Of a stretch of DNA of 64,000 bases, positions 1-7,846 are shown piece after piece. This DNA comes from Bacteroidota bacterium (GTDB lineage: Bacteria > Bacteroidota > Bacteroidia > Chitinophagales > Chitinophagaceae). The stretch is from contig VGFK01000003.1 in the NCBI GenBank assembly GCA_016868895.1, positions 248,001-312,000 on the forward strand, in the 5' to 3' direction. A program made the translations under genes and the position numbers. The notes beneath the pieces were generated by a model. The model worked only from the letters and a program-made list of their open reading frames with translations. It was not told where the DNA came from and searched no databases. Within the stretch, counting starts at the first letter, position 1. Each line of letters starts with the position of its first letter.

Positions 1-532
1 TTGCTACGTCTCCGATCGCTACGTGTTCGGTCAGGAGGGCAACCTTCATGTTTGCTGCTGTCATCAACATGATGACGTCTTTGGCATTGAAGGCCTCTTT
101 TAGGTAGGGAGTGTGCCCGGTAAACTGAAAGTCCCCCGATTGCATCGTGTGCTTATTCAAGGGGGCTGTGATCAGGGCATCGATTTCGCCGGACTTCAAT
201 GCTGCGACTGCCGACTGCAATGAGAGCACACCATATTTTCCCCCGGTCTCTGTGGCTTTACCAGGCTCAATGGCTACCTCTTCTTCCCACACGGTGAATA
301 CATTGAGTTGTTTGGGATGGGCTTTTGAGATTTCCTTGATGCTGTTGCAGTTGATGGTTGTCTCGGGCATCAGCTTTCGGTAAAAATTGATCACCTTGCT
401 GGAACCAAAGACAATAGGAGTGCACAATTCAGTAATTCTGCTATCGGAAAATGTTCGGATAATCAGCTCGGTGCCGATTCCGTTCAAATCGCCCAACGAA
501 ATGCCTATGACCGGTCGTTTATTCGTACTCAT
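1..532 (-). CDS. pdxA: 4-hydroxythreonine-4-phosphate dehydrogenase PdxA (3' end outside window)
   Basis: This gene runs off the left edge of the window, so only the N-terminal 177 residues are visible. The protein oxidises 4-phosphohydroxy-L-threonine in the DXP-dependent pathway to pyridoxal 5'-phosphate. The translation opens with the family's N-terminal strand and loop (PVIGISLGDLNGIGTE) and later shows ITAPLNK, FTGHTPYL and a conserved stretch ending in LLTEHVAIGDVA, all characteristic of PdxA. The start is the ATG at 530-532. It is divergent from rsmA across a 60-bp gap, which contains a one-mismatch -7 box (TACCTTTA on the minus strand, 553-560) and a small inverted repeat (CCCCA/TGGGG, 537-548) in the leader. 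Family assignment is firm; completeness of the gene cannot be judged. Confidence 0.93.
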   Translation of the reverse strand, partial: MSTNKRPVIGISLGDLNGIGTELIIRTFSDSRITELCTPIVFGSSKVINFYRKLMPETTINCNSIKEISKAHPKQLNVFTVWEEEVAIEPGKATETGGKYGVLSLQSAVAALKSGEIDALITAPLNKHTMQSGDFQFTGHTPYLKEAFNAKDVIMLMTAANMKVALLTEHVAIGDVA

Positions 533-584
533 GTGCTCCCCATCTGGGGCGGTAAAGGTACAAGGAAAACGGGGATCTTTGTGC

Positions 585-592
585 TATTTTTG
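585..592 (+). promoter_or_regulatory. -7 box TATTTTTG of rsmA
   Basis: This is an exact match to the Bacteroidota -7 consensus TAnnTTTG. It ends 6 nt before the ATG at 599, so a transcript starting at the usual distance would begin at or almost at the start codon. No convincing -33 TTG lies upstream. Confidence 0.5.
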
Positions 593-598
593 ATGTCC

Positions 599-1351
599 AT
601 GTACACCCTGAAAAAGTCGCTGGGACAGCATTTTTTAACCGAAAATGCAATTTGTGAACAGATCATAGGCCTTCTCAAAGAGGAACCGTTTGCGCGACTC
701 TTGGAAGTTGGTCCCGGTGGAGGGGCACTGACCCGCCACCTGTTATCCATTCTGAACATTGATTTTAAGGCAGTTGAAATTGACCGCGAAAAAATCAGTT
801 ATTTATCTGCCAACTATCCTGCGTTAAACGGAAAGTTGATTGAAGGCAGCATTCTGGATATCCCGAACCCTTTTTCAGAAACGTTTACACTGGTCGGTAA
901 TTTTCCTTACAATATTTCCTCTCAAATTGTGTTTCGAGTGGTGGAATGGCGCGCATCGATGGAGCGCATGATCGGCATGTTTCAAAAGGAGGTTGCTGAA
1001 CGCATTTGTGCAGCCCCGGGATCAAAAGATTATGGGATCCTCAGTGTAATTGTGCAGGCATATTTTGAAACCTACTATCGGTTTGATGTGTCGCCTGAAT
1101 GCTTCAAGCCCCCTCCCAAGGTCATGAGTGGAGTGATTGTACTGAAGAGCATAGGAAATCCATATGGGATTGCTGATCACGATAAGTTTGTACGATTGGT
1201 GAAGGCTGCATTTGGTCAACGGAGAAAGCAATTGCGCAATCCGCTAAAGTCGTATTTTGATGCAACGGTAATTCACGATGAATTATTTTCAAAGCGTGCA
1301 GAACAACTTTCTGTCGCCGATTTTGTCATGTTACTAAATAAAATGAAGTGA
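599..1351 (+). CDS. rsmA: 16S rRNA (adenine1518/1519-N6,N6)-dimethyltransferase RsmA/KsgA
   Basis: RsmA dimethylates two adjacent adenines in helix 45 of 16S rRNA using S-adenosylmethionine, late in 30S assembly. The 250-residue protein starts with the typical KKSLGQHFL segment (residues 5-13), has the SAM-binding LEVGPGGG (35-42), the acidic EID at 60-62, and the catalytic motif as GNFPYN (100-105; NLPY in many homologues). I chose the ATG at 599 because MYTLKKSLGQHFL matches family N-termini; the ATG at 593 adds only two residues, and a longer reading frame from 533 would pass through the promoter box. Its stop overlaps the next gene by 4 bp (GTGA), which suggests co-translation. Confidence 0.96.
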   Translation: MYTLKKSLGQHFLTENAICEQIIGLLKEEPFARLLEVGPGGGALTRHLLSILNIDFKAVEIDREKISYLSANYPALNGKLIEGSILDIPNPFSETFTLVGNFPYNISSQIVFRVVEWRASMERMIGMFQKEVAERICAAPGSKDYGILSVIVQAYFETYYRFDVSPECFKPPPKVMSGVIVLKSIGNPYGIADHDKFVRLVKAAFGQRRKQLRNPLKSYFDATVIHDELFSKRAEQLSVADFVMLLNKMK

Positions 1352-2286
1352 AACAGCGCGTTCTCATCACGGCGAAGGCCCATCCTTTTCTGGCGGATTT
1401 TTTTTCGCGCAAGAAGTGGGAAGTGGAGGTGCGTGAATCCATTCAATACGATGAGTTGAAGCGCATCATCGGTGATTATACGGGTTTAATTGTGTCGACT
1501 CGTTTATCTATCGATTCGTCCATTTTGGATAGTGCAGCACACTTGAAATGGATCGGCAGGTTAGGAAGCGGAATGGAGATCATTGATGTGGAATATGCAG
1601 AGTCAAAGCAAATAGCCTGTTTCAGTAGTCCCGAAGGCAACTGCACTGCTGTAGCGGAGCATGCACTTGGTTTGGTACTCGTGCTCTATCACCGCATCAT
1701 CGTATCCAGTCAATACGTTAAACAAGGAAATTGGGTACGAGAGGCCAACAGGGGATTGGAACTGAGCGGTAAAACGGTAGGCATCATTGGGTACGGTAAC
1801 ACCGGTTCCAGTTTTGCTCAATTATTGCAGCCTTTTGAAGCGACAGTTTTGGTGTACGATAAGTACAAACAAGGTATTGGAAACGATGGTATTCGCGAAG
1901 TAGCATTAACTGAACTGTTGGAGCATTCAGATGTGGTGAGTCTGCATGTACCCCTCACGGATGAGACCCATCATATGGTCAATGACCAATTTTTCAACAT
2001 GCTCAGACGGAAACCGCTGCTCATCAATACCAGTCGCGGTAGCGTGATAGACACAGACGCATTGCTTGGAGCCTTGCGCGAAGGGCAGATCTCCGGTGCA
2101 GGAATTGATGTACTTGAAAATGAAGATCTTGCACATTTTTCAGCGGCAGAAAAAGAGCAGCTCAGGTTGCTCACGGATTACGATCAGGTCATCGTAACCC
2201 CGCACATTGCGGGGTATTCTCATGAGGCCTTGTTCAAGATGGCAGATGTACTGGCCAGGAAGCTGGAGGCTGCCGGAATGCTCTAA
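1348..2286 (+). CDS. D-isomer-specific 2-hydroxyacid dehydrogenase (phosphoglycerate dehydrogenase-like)
   Basis: This is an NAD-dependent oxidoreductase of the D-2-hydroxyacid dehydrogenase family. The Rossmann glycine motif GIIGYGNTG lies near residue 145. The catalytic Arg (NTSRGSVID), Glu (GAGIDVLENE) and His (TPHIAGYS) are all in place, so the enzyme should be active. The substrate is not readable from sequence: 3-phosphoglycerate, glyoxylate/hydroxypyruvate or another 2-oxoacid are all possible. At 312 residues it lacks the C-terminal ACT or ASB regulatory domains of long SerA enzymes. It starts with GTG inside the GTGA overlap with the rsmA stop and is probably in the same operon. Confidence 0.88.
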   Translation: MKQRVLITAKAHPFLADFFSRKKWEVEVRESIQYDELKRIIGDYTGLIVSTRLSIDSSILDSAAHLKWIGRLGSGMEIIDVEYAESKQIACFSSPEGNCTAVAEHALGLVLVLYHRIIVSSQYVKQGNWVREANRGLELSGKTVGIIGYGNTGSSFAQLLQPFEATVLVYDKYKQGIGNDGIREVALTELLEHSDVVSLHVPLTDETHHMVNDQFFNMLRRKPLLINTSRGSVIDTDALLGALREGQISGAGIDVLENEDLAHFSAAEKEQLRLLTDYDQVIVTPHIAGYSHEALFKMADVLARKLEAAGML

Positions 2287-2300
2287 GATTCAAAATTGGT

Positions 2301-2308
2301 TATATTTG
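2301..2308 (+). promoter_or_regulatory. -7 box TATATTTG upstream of greA
   Basis: This is an exact TAnnTTTG match 73 nt before the greA start. Transcription from it would begin just before the terminator hairpin at 2316-2345, giving either a very short RNA or read-through into greA. Confidence 0.45.
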
Positions 2309-2315
2309 CATTTCG

Positions 2316-2354
2316 GCAACGCTTCGGTCTTTACTGAGGCGTTGCTCTTTTTTT
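2316..2354 (+). terminator. Intrinsic terminator in the greA leader
   Basis: GCAACGC (2316-2322) pairs with GCGTTGC (2339-2345), and three further pairs including one G-U extend the stem to 10 bp. A T-rich tract (2346-2354) follows. It ends the rsmA/dehydrogenase transcript, but it also lies downstream of a -7 box at 2301-2308, so it can act as a leader terminator for greA. Confidence 0.7.
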
Positions 2355-2381
2355 CTCATCGCCAAACTGAAAAACTACCGT

Positions 2382-2852
2382 ATGAGCATATTGTACGTAA
2401 CAAAAGAGACGTTAGATCAGATGAAAGCTGAATTGCAGCACATGAAGGCTGTTGAGCGGCCGGCCGCTTCAAAAGCTATTGCAGAAGCACGCGAAAAAGG
2501 AGATCTGAAAGAGAATGCAGAATACGATGCTGCCAAAGAAGCCCAGGGAATTTTGGAAGCCAAGATTAGTCGCATGGAAACCGAACTGGTAAACGCCCGT
2601 ATAGTAGATACCGCGACAATTGATACCAGCAAAGTATCCATTCTGACCAAAGTCACCATCACCAACAGGGCCACCCAAAAATCCGTTACCTATCAAATTG
2701 TTTCTGAAAAAGAAGCGGATCTGAAACAGCAAAAAATTTCGGTGACTTCTCCTATCGGAAAAGGATTGTTGGGGAAGAAAGTCGGCGACGAAGCAGAGAT
2801 CCAGGCCCCCAATGGAAAATTGATTTTCACCATTGACCACATCAGTGTTTGA
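2382..2852 (+). CDS. greA: Transcription elongation factor GreA
   Basis: GreA binds the secondary channel of RNA polymerase and stimulates cleavage of backtracked RNA. The 156-residue length is normal. The N-terminal coiled coil shows the acidic tip region (GDLKENAEYDAAKE, about residues 40-53) and the C-terminal FKBP-like domain contains SPIGKGLLGKKVGDE. The start is the ATG after the short leader at 2309-2381. The gene is followed 2 bp later by a HIT-family gene and is likely co-transcribed with it. The leader carries an intrinsic terminator, so expression may depend on read-through. Confidence 0.97.
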   Translation: MSILYVTKETLDQMKAELQHMKAVERPAASKAIAEAREKGDLKENAEYDAAKEAQGILEAKISRMETELVNARIVDTATIDTSKVSILTKVTITNRATQKSVTYQIVSEKEADLKQQKISVTSPIGKGLLGKKVGDEAEIQAPNGKLIFTIDHISV

Positions 2853-2854
2853 GT

Positions 2855-3253
2855 ATGGCTTCCATTTTTTCCAAGATCATTGCGGGTGAAATTCCTTCCT
2901 ACCGCATTGCAGAAAACGAATTGTTTTATTGCTTTTTGGATGTATTTCCCTTGGTCCATGGCCACACGTTGGTGGTTCCCAAACGAGAAGTGGATAAGCT
3001 GTATGAGCTGAATCAGGATGAACTCAGTGCCATGTTGGTCTTTGCCCAGCCCATCGCACAGGCTATTGAAAAGGCGTTTCCGTGCAAGCGTTGTGGATTT
3101 TCAGTAGTAGGATTGGAAGTGCCGCATGCCCACCTGCATATCGTGCCCATTGATTCGGCGGGTGATTTAAATTTTACGCGCCCTAAACTCAAGCCTACCG
3201 CCGAAGAGTTGGCGGATGCTCAGCAGCGTATTTTACAGCACTTGACTGCATGA
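2855..3253 (+). CDS. HIT family protein (histidine triad nucleotide-binding hydrolase)
   Basis: This is a small HIT-superfamily protein of the HINT/Ap4A-hydrolase type, which hydrolyses nucleoside phosphoramidates or related dinucleotides. The active-site triad reads VPHAHLHIVPID near residue 90, and the N-terminus (SIFSKIIAGEIPSYRIAE) is typical. I chose the ATG at 2855, 2 bp beyond the greA stop, over the in-frame TTG at 2849 that would overlap greA. The greA-HIT pairing suggests one transcript. The physiological substrate is unknown. The gene is convergent with ruvC. Confidence 0.92.
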   Translation: MASIFSKIIAGEIPSYRIAENELFYCFLDVFPLVHGHTLVVPKREVDKLYELNQDELSAMLVFAQPIAQAIEKAFPCKRCGFSVVGLEVPHAHLHIVPIDSAGDLNFTRPKLKPTAEELADAQQRILQHLTA

Positions 3254-3267
3254 TCAGATTGTTCCGT

Positions 3268-3852
3268 TTATTTACGCAACCGTTCTGGATTGTTTTTTAA
3301 AAATGTTTCCCAAGAGGAGACTGCACGTGCGGCCTTTTTCTTCTTTGTGGGCGCTGAAGGTATGGTTCCATGCTGGGCAAAATGGTGACAGACCGCAACG
3401 GCCAATGCGTCAGATGCATCGTAGTACCGGAGTGTGTGTTTGAGAGGGACAATGCGATTGAGCATTTTCCATACCTGTTCTTTATCGCTGTTGCCGTTTC
3501 CGGTTATGGATTGTTTTACTTTTTTGGGAGAATATTCTGAAACCGGTATCTGATTAGACATGGCCACAGCAATGGCTACACCTTGTGCTCTTCCCAATTT
3601 CAACATGCTCTGAACATTCTTTCCAAAAAAAGGAGCCTCGATGGCCACGGCAGTGGGCTGGTACCGTTCAATCAGCGATTGAATCGTTTGGTTGATGATG
3701 CCCAGTCGTTCAAACATATCCTTTTTCCCGTTGAGTTTCACAACATCCATATCCAACATGCTCAGCCGATTGCCATCGCAGGCCAAAATGCCAAACCCCA
3801 TGATCACGGTTCCGGGATCAATGCCTAAAATGATTTTTCGTTTCTGCGTCAA
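3268..3852 (-). CDS. ruvC: Holliday junction endodeoxyribonuclease RuvC
   Basis: RuvC resolves Holliday junctions by paired nicks, working with the RuvAB motor; ruvB is also in this window at 12.6 kb. The RNase H-like fold is evident from GIDPG at the N-terminus with the first catalytic Asp, AIEAPFFGKN with the catalytic Glu, and the C-terminal DASDALAVAVCHH carrying the last two acidic residues. The only start consistent with the family N-terminus is a TTG at 3850-3852 (MTQKRKIILGIDPG), since no ATG or GTG lies between the upstream stop and the conserved core. The C-terminal tail is lysine-rich. The gene is divergent from a membrane protein gene 20 bp away. Confidence 0.95.
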   Translation of the reverse strand: MTQKRKIILGIDPGTVIMGFGILACDGNRLSMLDMDVVKLNGKKDMFERLGIINQTIQSLIERYQPTAVAIEAPFFGKNVQSMLKLGRAQGVAIAVAMSNQIPVSEYSPKKVKQSITGNGNSDKEQVWKMLNRIVPLKHTLRYYDASDALAVAVCHHFAQHGTIPSAPTKKKKAARAVSSWETFLKNNPERLRK

Positions 3853-3859
3853 GCGGGAT

Positions 3860-3867
3860 TACTTTTG
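3860..3867 (+). promoter_or_regulatory. -7 box TACTTTTG of the flippase-like gene
   Basis: This is an exact TAnnTTTG match ending 5 nt before the GTG at 3873 and 8 nt before the ATG at 3876, again predicting an almost leaderless transcript. Confidence 0.45.
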
Positions 3868-3875
3868 CCGTTGTG

Positions 3876-4868
3876 ATGGGGCATTTGAACAAAAATATCA
3901 AAATAATCCTCAATTGGGGGGTAGGACCACTGCTCTTCCTGTTTCTCAGCTGGGGAATCGTACAACAACTGAATCAACAAGGGGAATGGAAGCGTTTTGC
4001 TTGGCAAACCCTGTTGCAGGATCGCTGGTATTTTTTATTGGGATTTCCAATTCTGCTCATGTTGCTGCAGTGGTACCTGGAAGCCATCAAGTGGAAACTC
4101 TTGATGCGCTCTACCCAGGAAATCACAGACGGATTTGCATTCAAATCGGTCTTGGGTGGAATCGCGTTGTCCGTTGTCACGCCCAATCGGATGGGTGAGT
4201 GGGTGGGCCGCGCCTTATTCCTTCCTCCCGCTTCCCGTCCTGCGGGTGCCGCAACGGTATTCATTGGGAACCTCGCACAGCTTTGCATCACACTGGTTAT
4301 GGGAGAAATTGCGGTTCTGTACATTCTTTGGAGTGGAGCCGATGTAAGCCAAACTGGATTATGGAACTGGAGCTGGTTGTTCTTGTCTGTTGTTTCATTC
4401 TTTTTTGCTGTGCTGACGATTGCGCTCTATTTTGGTTCACCGGGATTGATCCATCGATTATTGCAGTGGAGGGTACTTGATGCGTATAAAGAAAGATGGA
4501 GCTACCTCGGACAATTGCCACGCGGATGGTTATTCAAAGCGCTTTCGCTTGCTTTATTGAGGTATGGTATATTTCTTATACAATATGCCTGGGTCCTGTA
4601 TGTTCTGGCGGATATTTCCTGGTTAGAAGTGCTGGTGTTCATCCCCGTTTTTCTGTTGATGTTATCCATTATTCCTACATTTTCGATTGTGGAATTGGGA
4701 TTGCGGTGGCAATTGGGCGCCCTGTTGATTCCCTCAGCACGTGAGCATTTACTGGAAGTGACCATCGGAAGTTCTTGGATATGGTTCATCAACATGATCG
4801 TGCCGGCTTGTTTAGGAGCACTGTTGTACTTGTTTTATCGACCCTTTTCCTTAGGAAAAAAAATTTGA
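3876..4868 (+). CDS. Lysylphosphatidylglycerol synthase transmembrane-region (flippase-like) family membrane protein
   Basis: This is an integral membrane protein of about 330 residues with roughly eight hydrophobic segments. It resembles the transmembrane domain of MprF-type proteins (UPF0104/LPG synthase TM family), with the conserved region around EAIKWKLL, SVVTPNRMGEWVGRALFL and a C-terminal EL(G)LR segment. No aminoacyl-lipid synthase domain is attached, so it should not make lysyl-PG; a lipid translocation role is an inference from the family. An in-frame GTG at 3873 immediately precedes the ATG used here. It lies directly upstream of a DUF3108 gene. Confidence 0.8.
   Translation: MGHLNKNIKIILNWGVGPLLFLFLSWGIVQQLNQQGEWKRFAWQTLLQDRWYFLLGFPILLMLLQWYLEAIKWKLLMRSTQEITDGFAFKSVLGGIALSVVTPNRMGEWVGRALFLPPASRPAGAATVFIGNLAQLCITLVMGEIAVLYILWSGADVSQTGLWNWSWLFLSVVSFFFAVLTIALYFGSPGLIHRLLQWRVLDAYKERWSYLGQLPRGWLFKALSLALLRYGIFLIQYAWVLYVLADISWLEVLVFIPVFLLMLSIIPTFSIVELGLRWQLGALLIPSAREHLLEVTIGSSWIWFINMIVPACLGALLYLFYRPFSLGKKI
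3890..3897 (-). promoter_or_regulatory. Possible -7 box TATTTTTG for ruvC
   Basis: This is an exact consensus match on the minus strand, 37 nt before the ruvC TTG start. It lies inside the first codons of the divergent gene, so the two promoters would face each other and overlap. No -33 element is clear. Confidence 0.3.
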
Positions 4869-4875
4869 CAAAGCA

Positions 4876-4883
4876 TATCTTTG
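4876..4883 (+). promoter_or_regulatory. -7 box TATCTTTG of the DUF3108 gene
   Basis: This is an exact TAnnTTTG match ending 4 nt before the GTG start at 4888. Confidence 0.45.
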
Positions 4884-4887
4884 CATC

Positions 4888-5688
4888 GTGCACCGCATTC
4901 GTCACTACACTCTGATTTTTTTCTTCAGCCTGATGAGTATACAGCTCAGTGAAGGCAATGATTTCTGTATCACGAATAATTTTTCATTTCAAGCAGGAGA
5001 GGTGATTACCTACAAGGTTTTTTATAATGTAATCGGATTGTACGTAGATGCCGGCACGGCATCGTTTACGGTGAGCAATACGCGACTCAACAACACACCG
5101 GCCTATCACATTGTGGGATTGGGAACTTCCAATCCTTCCTACGACTGGATTTTTCGGGTAAGGGATCGGTATGAAACGTATATCGATACGGCTTCACTCA
5201 AGCCCATGCGATTTGTGCGCCAAGTGGAAGAAGGTGGATTCCGTAAAGATGAACTCGTTAACTTTTTTCATGACGAACAAAAGGCCATCTCTACAAAAGG
5301 AACGTATCCAATCAACGCATGCATGCAGGATGTGCTCAGTTCCATCTACTTTGCCCGTAATATTGATTTTTCCCAGTACAAGATTGGCGACAAGATTCCA
5401 TTCAGCATGTTCTTGGATGATCAGGTGCACAATATTTATATCCGCTTTTTGGGGAAAGAGGTGATCAAAACGCGGTATGGTAAGTTCAATGCCATCAAAT
5501 TCAAGCCCATGCTGATACGGGGGACCATTTTTGAGGGAGGAGAGTTGATGACCGTTTGGGTCTCCAACGATTTCAATCGCATACCGCTTCGCATTGAAAG
5601 TCCCATTACCGTGGGCAGCGTGAAAGTCGACATGATGGGCTACCGCAACCTGCGTTATCCACTGCGTTCCATGATGAAGTTCAACTGA
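4888..5688 (+). CDS. DUF3108 domain-containing exported protein
   Basis: This is a protein of 266 residues with a cleavable signal peptide (basic MHRIRHYT, then a hydrophobic stretch ending near residue 22). The rest is a beta-rich domain of the DUF3108 family, recognisable by the opening FQAGEVITYKVFYN, the GTASFTV strand and a C-terminal region with RTRYGKFNAIKF-like and PLRIES elements. The role is not known; the family is thought to sit in the periplasm or outer membrane. The GTG at 4888 is the only start that leaves the signal peptide intact and follows a perfect -7 box by 4 nt. It is convergent with the MBL hydrolase gene, with no spacer between the stops. Confidence 0.8.
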   Translation: MHRIRHYTLIFFFSLMSIQLSEGNDFCITNNFSFQAGEVITYKVFYNVIGLYVDAGTASFTVSNTRLNNTPAYHIVGLGTSNPSYDWIFRVRDRYETYIDTASLKPMRFVRQVEEGGFRKDELVNFFHDEQKAISTKGTYPINACMQDVLSSIYFARNIDFSQYKIGDKIPFSMFLDDQVHNIYIRFLGKEVIKTRYGKFNAIKFKPMLIRGTIFEGGELMTVWVSNDFNRIPLRIESPITVGSVKVDMMGYRNLRYPLRSMMKFN

Positions 5689-6534
5689 TCAACATTTGGT
5701 CAGATCAAATGTCGCTTTGACTCTGAATCCTTTTTCGGTATGCTGCACTGTTGCGCATTCCGTGTTTGGATCGTGTTCAAAAAACAGTACATAGTCCTGA
5801 GCCACTGCTTCCGTTAAAAACAATTCTTTTTCAATCAGCGTAGTATACGCAAACAGGTCATAGCTCATGATAAAAGGAAGGGGAACATGAAAGGATGACG
5901 GAATCAGATCGGCCATGAACACGATTCTTCTGTTCTTGTACCGAATCATGGGCAGCATCATGGAGCGGGTATGTCCCTGGGTAAAGAGGATGTCCATGTT
6001 TTCGCTGAACCGAGTTGTTCCCGAATTCGGTTCTTCAATGAATTTCAATTGATGGTGTTCCATGAGGGGAAGGATATTTTCTTTCAGGAACGATGCCTTT
6101 TCTCGTGGGTTGGGATCAATGGCCCAGTTCCAGTGGCGTTCATTGGTCCAGTAAGTGGCGTTGCGGAACGTGGGCTGAAGCGTTCCATCGATCAAGGAAA
6201 CGGCTCCACCGCAGTGATCGAAATGCAAATGCGTTAGGATGACATCGGTGATGTCCTCTGGCGAGACGCCTGCTTTTTTCAATGAGCTCAGCAAATCGCT
6301 TTCTCCGTGCGGTTGGTAGTGGCTGAAAAATTTTTCCGATTGCTTGTTTCCGGCACCGGTATCGATCAATATTTTTTTCTCGCCATCGATGACCAACAGG
6401 CAACGCAGTGCCCAGGTGCAGAGATTGTTTTCATCGGAAGGATTGAGTTTGTTCCACATGGATTTTGGAACTACGCCGAACATGGCTCCGCCGTCGAGCT
6501 TGAATCGGCCGGCATCAATTGAATAAAGCTGCAT
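5689..6534 (-). CDS. MBL-fold metallo-hydrolase
   Basis: This is a metallo-beta-lactamase-fold hydrolase of about 281 residues. The metal-binding motif is DVILTHLHFDHCGG (HxHxDH), followed by the downstream His in FTQGHTRSMM and the Asp in FMADLIPSS. The closest known types are cytoplasmic quorum-lactonase-like or N-acyl hydrolase-like MBL proteins, but no substrate can be assigned. I chose the ATG at 6534 (MQLYSIDAGRF), which overlaps the upstream MFS gene by 20 bp; a start at 6576 would overlap it by 62 bp. It is the last gene of the leftward ftsX-uppP run. Confidence 0.82.
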   Translation of the reverse strand: MQLYSIDAGRFKLDGGAMFGVVPKSMWNKLNPSDENNLCTWALRCLLVIDGEKKILIDTGAGNKQSEKFFSHYQPHGESDLLSSLKKAGVSPEDITDVILTHLHFDHCGGAVSLIDGTLQPTFRNATYWTNERHWNWAIDPNPREKASFLKENILPLMEHHQLKFIEEPNSGTTRFSENMDILFTQGHTRSMMLPMIRYKNRRIVFMADLIPSSFHVPLPFIMSYDLFAYTTLIEKELFLTEAVAQDYVLFFEHDPNTECATVQHTEKGFRVKATFDLTKC

Positions 6535-7843
6535 AATCTTTTCGGGTAACTGCTTTTCGGGTATGCAATAGTGCAAAGAAACTGAGGATGAAGAATACCA
6601 TGAGCACGATGATGGAATTGCGCATGCTACCGGTCAGTTCTTCGTTTCGGGCAAACAACAGCAAGCCGATGGTCAAGGCTATTTTTTCTGTAACATCATA
6701 GAAGCTGAAATACGAGGTGGTATCGGCCGTTGGCGGGATGAGTTTGGAATACGTACTTCTTCCAATGGTTTGGATGCCCCCCATGACCAGTCCCACAAAA
6801 AACGCGAGGATGTAAAATTGGGTCTGGGAGTAGATGAAGTATCCCCAGATGCAAATACCGATCCAGATGGTAACGGCCACCATGAGGGTGGGGATATTTC
6901 CAATGAATTTGGTGAGGCGACTCATGATCAATGCACCCACCATCGCAACCAGCTGAATGAGGATGATGGTCATCAACAGCTTGGGTTCATCTTCATCTTT
7001 TGGGAAAATTTCTTTTTTGCTTAAGCTGGCTGCGACCAGCATAACCGTCTGAACCCCTACGCTGAATAAAAAGAATGACAATAAAAAACGCTTGAGTGCA
7101 GGGATCTGCTTGGCCTGATCCCAAACCAGTTTTAATTCATGGAAACCGTTGACCAGCACGTGTTTTTTGAGTTGCTTGTTTGATTGGGTGTTGTTGGGAA
7201 GCACCGAGAAGGGTATTTGGGCAAAGCCCAGCCACCAGATTCCGACCAGTAGAAAAGAGACGCGGGCGCCAATTGTCTTGTCTTCTGTCCCCAAACCAAA
7301 CCAGCCCGGTTGGAGAATAATCACAAAGCAAACCAATTGCAGCAGCACACTCCCAATGTATCCGAGCGCAAATCCTTTTGCGCTTACTTTATCCCGGTCC
7401 TGCGGCTCGGCAATATCGGGGAGATAGGAATTGTAAAACACCAGGCTGCTCCAGAATCCCAAGGCTGCGATGGAGAAAAAGAGGATTCCCCATTCAATTC
7501 TTTCAGGCGTGAAAAAAAACAGGGCCATGCAGGACATAGAACCCAGCCAGGTGAAGCCCTTCATAAAGGCTTTCTTATTTCCTCGGTAGTCGGCAATCGA
7601 TGAAAGAATAGGCGAGGCGATGGCCACAATCAGAAAAACAATGCCCAGGGCATAGTTCTGAAGGGCGGTATTGATGATTTCCAATCCAAAGAAGTTCACA
7701 TACGACTCTTCAATGTTTTCTTTGTTGGAGGTAACCGCAACGTAGTAAGCAGGAAAGATGGTGGAGGTGATGACCAGGTTATATGTACTATTTGCCCAGT
7801 CGTACATGGCCCAGGCGGTATGGACCTTCCTGTTTTTATTCAT
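6515..7843 (-). CDS. MFS transporter, UMF1 / Atg22-like family
   Basis: This is a membrane protein of 442 residues with about 12 predicted helices. The N-terminal AWAMYDWANSTYNLVI is the hallmark of the UMF1 (Atg22-like) branch of the major facilitator superfamily, and GIQTIGRSTYSKLIP is a second conserved segment. The substrate is unknown; eukaryotic relatives export amino acids from vacuoles. The stop lies within the start of the MBL gene and the start is 3 bp downstream of the uppP stop, so all three are likely co-transcribed. Confidence 0.85.
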   Translation of the reverse strand: MNKNRKVHTAWAMYDWANSTYNLVITSTIFPAYYVAVTSNKENIEESYVNFFGLEIINTALQNYALGIVFLIVAIASPILSSIADYRGNKKAFMKGFTWLGSMSCMALFFFTPERIEWGILFFSIAALGFWSSLVFYNSYLPDIAEPQDRDKVSAKGFALGYIGSVLLQLVCFVIILQPGWFGLGTEDKTIGARVSFLLVGIWWLGFAQIPFSVLPNNTQSNKQLKKHVLVNGFHELKLVWDQAKQIPALKRFLLSFFLFSVGVQTVMLVAASLSKKEIFPKDEDEPKLLMTIILIQLVAMVGALIMSRLTKFIGNIPTLMVAVTIWIGICIWGYFIYSQTQFYILAFFVGLVMGGIQTIGRSTYSKLIPPTADTTSYFSFYDVTEKIALTIGLLLFARNEELTGSMRNSIIVLMVFFILSFFALLHTRKAVTRKDYAALFN

Positions 7844-7846
7844 ATG

